Assembly (NCBI GenBank): GCA_025362415.1
Contig: JANYGM010000073.1
Span: forward strand, 1 to 5,161
DNA from: a bacterium
Lineage (GTDB): Bacteria; Bacteroidota; Bacteroidia; Cytophagales; Thermonemataceae
Length of the DNA stretch: 5,161 nt
Direction: 5' to 3'
The stretch's first letter is position 1. Each line of letters begins with the position of its first letter. A program made the position numbers and the translations under genes. Under the pieces are notes generated by a model. The model was given only the letters and a program-made list of their open reading frames with translations. It searched no databases and was not told the DNA's origin. Shown here one piece after another: positions 5,072-5,161 of the stretch.

Positions 5072-5124
5072 TCAAAGATAATTTCAGGCTTTTTATTTTC
5101 AAATTTTTTCAGTAATTCTTGCAT
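5071..5124 (-). other. Out-of-frame N-terminal segment of the dehydrogenase
   Basis: From the ATG at 5122-5124 the reading frame gives MQELLKKFENKKPEIIFE (18 codons), then runs out of frame into CTTLKQKQKVG and a TAG stop at about 5038-5040. The expected continuation in this family is Trp followed by HDSETEAEGWVV. The DNA reads GAATGCACGAC where GAATGGCACGAC would keep the frame, so one G is missing at about 5069. The 37 bases left before the window edge show no clear promoter. Confidence 0.75.
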
Positions 5125-5161
5125 ATTATAGAGATTTCGGGTTGATTTTTTAAGTTGATTT

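Noticed and set aside
3932..5081. Several + strand open frames of 63-85 codons opposite the dehydrogenase
   Set aside because: All are antisense to the conserved dehydrogenase and have no family features.

Overview
The window looks like AT-rich chromosomal DNA from a Bacteroidota bacterium, probably a marine Cytophagales (Bernardetia/Flexibacter-like). This rests on protein style, the absence of Shine-Dalgarno sequences at the starts, TAnnTTTG-type -7 promoter elements, and abundant GAATTGTGAATT-type intergenic repeats. The exact genus is inference from general familiarity.

Bases 1-1088 contain no protein gene I can support. Instead they hold three copies of one module on the + strand: an upstream box, a -7-like element, a short conserved core with a GTAGTC-TGTT-GACTAC hairpin, and a Rho-independent terminator. 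The stems are kept while their sequences differ between copies, which points to a triplicated family of small non-coding RNAs. In copy 3 a heptamer-repeat element has entered between promoter and core.

Bases 1089-2504 (+) encode a compact RecD/Dda-like superfamily 1 DNA helicase. Heptamer-repeat elements sit directly against both its ends; the A of its start codon is the last base of a repeat unit. Between this gene and the convergent cdsA (2505-2730) lies a head-to-head pair of these elements, including a perfect 43-bp tandem duplication and nine perfect TTCACAA units.

On the - strand, read from right to left, come a Glu/Leu/Phe/Val-type amino acid dehydrogenase (3887-5071), a perfect 27-bp inverted repeat (3801-3869), a small DUF2007 protein (3575-3781) and cdsA, phosphatidate cytidylyltransferase (2731-3591). 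DUF2007 and cdsA overlap by 17 bases and are probably translationally coupled. The dehydrogenase has a one-base frameshift at its 5' end: 18 codons of apparent N-terminus (from 5124) are out of frame with the rest, and one missing G in a TGG (Trp) codon explains it.

The protein genes are ordinary housekeeping functions (DNA processing, phospholipid synthesis, amino acid metabolism). The most interesting parts are the triplicated RNA module, the asymmetric heptamer-repeat family, the long perfect palindrome and the dehydrogenase frameshift.
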